A DNA stretch of 64,000 nt from the NCBI GenBank assembly GCA_028554755.1, contig JAPTOF010000004.1:2714501-2778500 (forward strand). The letters are read 5' to 3'. The DNA comes from Cordia subcordata. Taxonomy: Eukaryota; Streptophyta; Magnoliopsida; Boraginales; Cordiaceae. Positions 58,923-64,000 of the stretch are shown piece after piece. Both the position numbers and the translations under genes were made by a program. The notes under the pieces were generated by a model. That model saw only the letters and a program-made list of their open reading frames with translations, was not told where the DNA came from and searched no databases. Within the stretch, counting starts at the first letter, position 1, and every line of letters begins with the position of its first letter.

Positions 58923-59007
58923 TTGCCGCTTGATTTAAACAAGATTCCCGATTAGGGGAGAAAAACAAAAGCTGGAAAAGCAAGAAATTACATGGAATGC
59001 ATCATCA

Positions 59008-60965
59008 ATGGCTCATTTTGATCCTCGCACAAATATATCTGAACAAGAAGTTCAGAAAATTATTCATTTACAAAGGATTGCTCATCAATTGCCTGATGCA
59101 TTCATTGATATAAAGAGAGTGACTAAGTCACATGTTCTAGCTCGAAATGCTCCCGCTAGAATTGATATTTCAGAAGAGCAATCTAATACTCTAGCAAATA
59201 AGTCTACGGCACGTCAAAAACGTGGTAGACCAATTGGCTCCAAAGATAAAAATCCTCGAAAAAGGAGAGAGCTGAATAAGCAAGTTAGCAAATTGATGAA
59301 AAATTTTCATATGCAATAGCTACTGAATTGATGATAGAAAGCGAGGATTATGAACCAAAGTCCGTCCAAGAATGTCGACATAGAAATGATTGGCCTAAGT
59401 GGAAAGACGCAATAGAGGCTGAATTAAATTCTTTTACAAAGCGTAAAGTTTTTGGACCTGTCGTCCAAACGCCTCAAAATGTAAGGCCTGTAGGCTACAA
59501 GTGGATATTCGTGCGAAAACGAAATGAAAACAATGAAATTGTAAGATATAAAGCACGACTTGTAGCACAAGATTTTTCACAAAGGCCTGGAATTGATTAT
59601 GAGGAGACATATTCTCCTGTGGTGGATGCAATCACATTCAGATATTTAATTAGCATAGCAATTTGTGAGGGACTTCATATGCACCTCATGGATGTAATGA
59701 CAGCATATTTGTATGGGTCACTTCATAGTGATATTCATATGAAAGTCCCTGAAGGACTAAATATGCCTGAAGCATATAGATCAAAACCTCGGGAGATGTA
59801 CTCCATTAAATTGCAAAGATCCTTATATGGATTGAAACAATCTAGATGAATGTGGTACAATCGTCTAAGTACATACCTCCTAAAGGAAGGATATGTTAAT
59901 AGTCCCATAAGCCCATGTGTTTTTATCAAGAGATCAGGAAAAAGGTTTGTTATTATTGCTGTATATGTTGATGATTTAAACATCATAGGGACTATTGAAG
60001 AGCTTAAAGAAGCAGTTGCATATTTATGTAAAGAATTTGAGATGAAAGATCTAGGCAAAACTAAATTTTGTCTCGGCTTCCAGAATGAGCATTTGTCGAG
60101 TGGAATTTTAGTCTACCAAAAGACTTATACTGAAAAAGTCTTGAAGAGATTTAATATGGACAAATCTCACCCATTGAGTACCCCAATGGTTGTTCGATCT
60201 CTTCATATCAAAAAGGACCCTTTTCATCCTCGAGAAGATAATGAAGAAATACTTGGCCATGAAGTACCATACCTTAGTGCAATTGGTGCTTTGATGTATC
60301 TTGCTAACAATACACGTCCAGATATTGCATTTTCTGTAAATCTGTTAGCAAAATTTAGTGCTGCACCAACACGAAGACATTGGGCCGGTATTAAACATGT
60401 ACTTCGTTACCTTCATAGAACAATTGATATAGGCTTATTGTATTCAAGGCATACACATCCTGCATTAATAGGGTATGCAGATGCTGGGTATTTATCTGAC
60501 CCACATAAAGGACGATCCCAAACTGGATATCTCTTCACATATGGTGGTACAGCTATTTCCTGGCGTTCAACGAAACAAACTATTGCTGCCACTTCTTCAA
60601 ATCATGCTGAAATACTTGCACTACATGAAGCGAGCCGAGAATGTGTATGGTTAAGGTCTTTAACTCAACATATTGAAGGAGAATGCAATATTTCAGCTAA
60701 CAAAGGAAGACCTACTATACTATATGAAGATAATACTGCATGCATTGCTCAAGTTAAAGTAGGCTACATTAAAGGTGACAGAACCAAGCATATCTCACCA
60801 AAGTTCTTCTTTACACATGAACTCCAAAAGAAAGGTGAGATCGATGTTTGTCAAATTCGTTCAAATGAGAATTTAGCAGACTTGTTTACAAAAGCGGTAC
60901 CTGCAACAACATTGGAGAAATTAGTACACAAGATCGGCATGCGACAACTCAGAGATTGCTCATGA
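59008..60965 (+). pseudogene. Copia reverse transcriptase and RNase H, broken
   Basis: The linker (59008-59319, basic KKRGRPIGSKDKNPRKRR-like region) ends at a frameshift near 59305. Reverse transcriptase then reads from about 59328 (WKDAIEAELNSF, YKWIFVRKRN, KARLVAQDFSQRPGIDYEET) to a TGA at 59847-59849. Reading resumes in the same frame at 59850 (MWYNRLSTYLL), with catalytic YVDD at 59964-59975, and passes to RNase H (YADAGYLSDP, TIAATSSNHAEILALHEASR, YEDNTACIAQV, FTHELQ), ending at 60965. Without its breaks this is a standard Copia pol C-terminus. Confidence 0.93.
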
Positions 60966-60993
60966 TTGCCTTCATGAGGGGGAGAATTATACG

Positions 60994-61160
60994 CGCTGTA
61001 CTCTTTTTCCCTTAGCCGAGGTTTTGTCCCACTGGGTTTTCCTGGCAAGGTTTTTAATAAGGCAGCATGAAGCGTATAACAAGGATATTGTACTCTTTTT
61101 CCTTCACTAGGTTTTTTCCCGTTGGGTTTTTCCTAGTAAGGTTTTAACGAGGCATATCCT
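60994..61160 (+). repeat. Duplicated 3' non-coding motif of the Copia element
   Basis: Two copies (about 60994-61064 and 61089-61155) share TGTACTCTTTTTCC, GGTTTT, CCC(A/G)(C/T)TGGGTTTT, a CCT-GGCAAGG / CCTAGTAAGG hairpin-like pair and (T/C)GAGGCA or AAGGCA. They lie between the pol stop and the purine tract. Confidence 0.75.
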
Positions 61161-61183
61161 TATGATGAATGTCCAAGGGGGAG

Positions 61184-61586
61184 TGTTGTGAAATGGACAA
61201 TCATCAAAAGGAAGAGAGATTTCTTTGGAACAAAAGTCAAGTGGTAAATTTTGACATAGCATGCAATATTTGAAAATAATATGAAGCTACATGCAAGCTA
61301 GGAAAGAAAATTCATGCATGGCATTTAATGTGATGAAGAAGATTAAGCTTTGCATTAATTGTTTGTCTCCCATCTTTGCCTATAAATACCAAGTCTTGGG
61401 AGCAATTGAGAGAGGTAAGAAAAGGAGAAGAAGTAGAGAAGGAGTAGTAGTAGAGAGAATTAGAAAGAAGCAAGAATGATATTTTATTATAAAGAGATTA
61501 TATTCAAGAGTGATATTATATTGTGTTAGAAAGAGAGTATATTCAAATTATTGTATACCATATTATATTCAATTTATTTTATAACA
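61184..61586 (+). repeat. 3' LTR of the Ale-like Copia
   Basis: 403 bp, preceded by the purine tract AAGGGGGAG at about 61175-61183. Confidence 0.96.
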
Positions 61587-61740
61587 ATCCTTTATTTCTC
61601 TTCAATTTTTACATGCATCGCATGGCCTTGCTAAATGAATGAGACCACTGTCCTTTCTATCTTTACAAGATCCTCAGACATGTTCAGAAATATTTGTTCA
61701 CTTTAACAAGATGACCTAGCTAGCCGCACAATAAATAAAA

Positions 61741-62259
61741 TGTTGGGAAAATTAGGACGTATAACACACACTCATGCAGCGGAATTAAAGCACGAGTAAC
61801 GAGAAAAGAATACGCACAATTAAACGTGATTTGACCCTCTACCTACGTCCACGATCCCCTCTGGAATAAATTTCACTATTCAACAATAATGGGATTACAA
61901 CTCAGGTGATAACTTTTTGCACGGACAGAAAAGTCTAAACCCTTCCCACAGAGTTCTTGTAATGGTTTTATCCTCAACAGGACTAGAACGAATATAAGAC
62001 ACTCTCGATACTCTCAGGCTCTCTCTCTCACCCACACCCCCCATAGGGGATGGCCCTAAGACACCCTTCGAATGCACACCTTATACAATTAATGCAAAAG
62101 TCCTATTTATAGAGGAGATTTTCTTGTCCTCCAAGACAAAAGATTTCCTCATCTATCAATCCTACCATAATTAAGACTCTTACCAAAACTAGAATTTTAA
62201 TTCTCATTAAAATTCTTTCCTAATTTGTATGGGCTTGGATTTTGAGCCATAACCCAACA
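61741..62259 (-). repeat. 3' LTR of the TRIM/LARD element
   Basis: 519 bp; TATAAATAGG on the minus strand at about 62101-62110 is a likely LTR promoter TATA box. Confidence 0.93.
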
Positions 62260-63093
62260 AATTCCTCCCTTGGCAAAAAGTTTGAAGCTTCTTTGCCGCA
62301 ACTGGAACCTCTTCACAGTCTTCATGCTGGAGCCCTCGCTCGACAACACTCTTTACGGCAACAGCTACTAACACATCCTAGCAGGTTTTTGGAGTCATCC
62401 CCAACATCCCTCTTCGTGCCGTTTAACCTCGACCTCTTGAGGTTGTTTGCGTCCTCCCTCGACACAAGACACCTCGGACGTGGTCTTCTCTTCCAGCAGT
62501 AGCATTTCTTTTCAGTCGTCTGGCCAGGACTCTGATTGTTCAGCTACGTACACTCTCTTCGCGTGACTCCTCCTTCGAATCGAACCTTCTTCAACTAGTT
62601 TACTCGTCCAAACTTCTCTCCTCTAGAAGTTTGTTCATTAGCCGGCTAAATGTGTTTGCTCGCACAATGCTTCAAAGACTTTCGCAGAATTTCATCACCA
62701 CTTCATTATTTTACCTAATTTCAAGGCTCACCCATGATACATCAAGAAATTTGGCAAAACGGACCTAAAAACGATCTCAGGACGTCGGAAAACGGTACGG
62801 AGACCCTTGGTCAACGTGGTCAAACCTTCCGTTTGACTGTTTGACCACAAACTCATAAAACTTGACCTGCTTGTATCTCACAATCCAACAGTCGAATCAT
62901 CACGAAATTTTAGCAGCTTAGTCTCCTCGCCGAGACAAAAACACAGCAACAAACGGATTGTTGATCGGACTCCGGGAAGGCTACCAAACGTGACCAGAAG
63001 ATCAGCGAATTTTTTTTTACTCCCCTTCGGCGTTTCTTTTTTCATTTTTCTTGCAAACTAGCTTCCTCTTTCCAACCAGGCTCTGATACCACT

Positions 63094-63612
63094 TGTTGGG
63101 AAAATTATGATGCATAATACACACTCATGCAGCAGAATTAAAGCACAAGTAACGAGAAAAGAATACGCATAATTAAACGTGGTTCGACACTCTGCCTACG
63201 TCCACGATCCCCTCTGGGATAAATTTCACTATTCAACAATAATAAGATTACAACTCAGGTGATGACTTTTTGCACGGACAGAAAAGTCTAAACCCTTCCC
63301 ATAGAGTTTTTATAATGGTTCTATCCTCAACAGGACTAGAACGAATATAAGACACTCTCGATGCTCTCAGGCTCTCTCTCTCACCCACACCCCCCATGGG
63401 GTGTGGCCCTAAGGCACCCTCCTAAGGCACACCTTATACAACTAATGTAAGAGTTCTATTTATAGATGAGATTTCCTTGTCCTCCAAGACAAAGGATTTC
63501 TTCATCTATCAATCCTACCATAATTAAGACTCTTACCAAAACTAGAATTTTAATTCTCATTAAAATTATTTCCTAATTTGTATGGGCTTGGATTTTGAGC
63601 CATAACCCAACA
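63094..63612 (-). repeat. 5' LTR of the TRIM/LARD element
   Basis: 519-bp partner of 61741-62259, adjacent to the primer binding site. Confidence 0.93.
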
Positions 63613-63617
63613 TAAAA

Positions 63618-64000
63618 GATTTCGATTATGATACAAATACTGCTAGAGAAGAAAAGAAGAATCTTCACTCGCATGAATTAATTTGCTTAGTGAAAAAAAA
63701 AGGTGAAATAAAACCTCTACATAATTCCACAATTAGAACGGAAAACTTTATGATTATGGATGAGAAGCGCCAAAACTTTTTCTTTCATATTTTTGGATGC
63801 TTCTCTTAGATAATCTCAGTATTTGAGCTGTGCACTATAATAAATTTTCTTGAGAGCAATAAATAGAACTAACTACTGAGTACAAGCAGAACATACTGCG
63901 TGCCATGGGAGTTTTGGAATGATTACATGTTTGTCATAGGTGTATGAATTCTACATATCTACAGAAGATTGTTATTCACATATGACCCAATCGTTTTTAT
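63618..64000. other. Intergenic end of the window
   Basis: No gene or repeat is supported in this stretch. Confidence 0.5.

Larger units (their letters stand above)
54149..61591 (+). mobile_element. Ty1/Copia retrotransposon, Ale/Retrofit-like, with nested insertion
   Basis: LTRs of 403 bp (54154-54556 and 61184-61586) with TG...CA ends, flanked by the identical 5-bp duplication ATCCT (54149-54153 and 61587-61591). By eye the LTRs differ at about 10 of 403 sites (2.5%). Order of parts: LTR, TTATCAGCATGAG just inside (likely primer site), gag, protease, integrase, reverse transcriptase, RNase H, a duplicated 3' non-coding motif, the purine tract AAGGGGGAG, LTR. The element is defective: an in-frame stop in gag, a stop between protease and the integrase core, a 1.3-kb solo LTR inside integrase, two frameshifts and a stop before the second half of reverse transcriptase. 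Confidence 0.97.
61736..63617 (-). mobile_element. Non-coding LTR element (TRIM/LARD type), minus orientation
   Basis: Two 519-bp LTRs (61741-62259 and 63094-63612), beginning TGTTGGGAAAATTA and ending ATAACCCAACA, are flanked by the identical duplication TAAAA (61736-61740 and 63613-63617). On the minus strand a canonical initiator-Met primer site TGGTATCAGAGCC (63079-63091) follows the 5' LTR after 2 nt, and a purine tract AAGGGAGGAATT abuts the 3' LTR (62260-62271). The 834-bp interior has no Copia or Gypsy domain. By eye the LTRs differ at about 36 of 519 sites. It must have moved with proteins supplied by another element. Confidence 0.95.

Noticed and set aside
62242..62502. 86-aa frame at the inner edge of the TRIM/LARD element
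   Set aside because: It begins inside the LTR and has no transposon or host domain.
1..64000. CRISPR arrays, bacterial operons, rRNA or tRNA genes
   Set aside because: None seen; no spaced identical repeats, no tRNA cloverleaf with a good T-loop, and the window is plainly nuclear plant DNA.

Overview
This window is nuclear DNA of a core eudicot plant. The base composition is AT-rich, the protein-coding genes carry short GT-AG introns, plant-specific families are present (WRKY with an R-type intron, an ERF repressor ending in an EAR motif, a Lys/Ala/Pro-rich histone H1, an RFL-type PPR protein, a calmodulin-dependent NAD kinase), and Copia, hAT, Mutator and MITE elements fill much of the space between genes. 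I cannot name the species from sequence alone.

Layout. 1-2.5 kb: a possible 92-aa minus-strand peptide and two MITE-like repeats. 2.5-5.0 kb: a three-exon group IId WRKY gene (346 aa) with a uORF-bearing leader. 8.3-8.9 kb: an intronless minus-strand ERF repressor. 8.9-13.2 kb: gene-free, with diverged tandem repeats. 13.2-15.1 kb: a Mutator-like element with long inverted ends. 15.5-21.8 kb: a complete but decayed minus-strand Copia element with 431-bp LTRs and target duplication TCATC. 22-34.5 kb: gene-poor, with MITEs, a speculative two-exon micro-gene near 26.8-27.0 kb and a 1.34-kb solo LTR at 30.6-31.9 kb. 34.7-35.6 kb: histone H1 (264 aa, two exons). 37.6-38.4 kb: a hAT-like element. 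41.1-46.3 kb: a minus-strand NADKc-type gene, eight or nine exons, resolved to nucleotide level. 47.3-49.3 kb: an RFL-type PPR gene, divergent from NADKc, with a fresh 105-bp internal duplication; a second, 147-bp tandem duplication lies just downstream. 54.15-61.59 kb: an Ale/Retrofit-like Copia element with TSD ATCCT, interrupted in integrase by an antisense solo LTR of the same family as the one at 30.6 kb. 61.74-63.61 kb: a non-coding LTR element (TRIM/LARD type) with TSD TAAAA.

Function. The host genes do not form one pathway, although several touch Ca2+/calmodulin or stress signalling: IId WRKY proteins carry a calmodulin-binding C-motif, NADKc is a Ca2+/calmodulin-activated kinase, and ERF-EAR proteins repress stress and hormone genes. 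I treat this as coincidence of neighbours, not a cluster. I found no CRISPR, operon, tRNA or rRNA gene. The most informative signals are the exon-level NADKc model with an alternative 10-nt first coding exon, the RFL repeat duplication, and the nested retrotransposon history shown by three LTR pairs with exact target duplications. LTR differences were counted by eye and may be off by a few.
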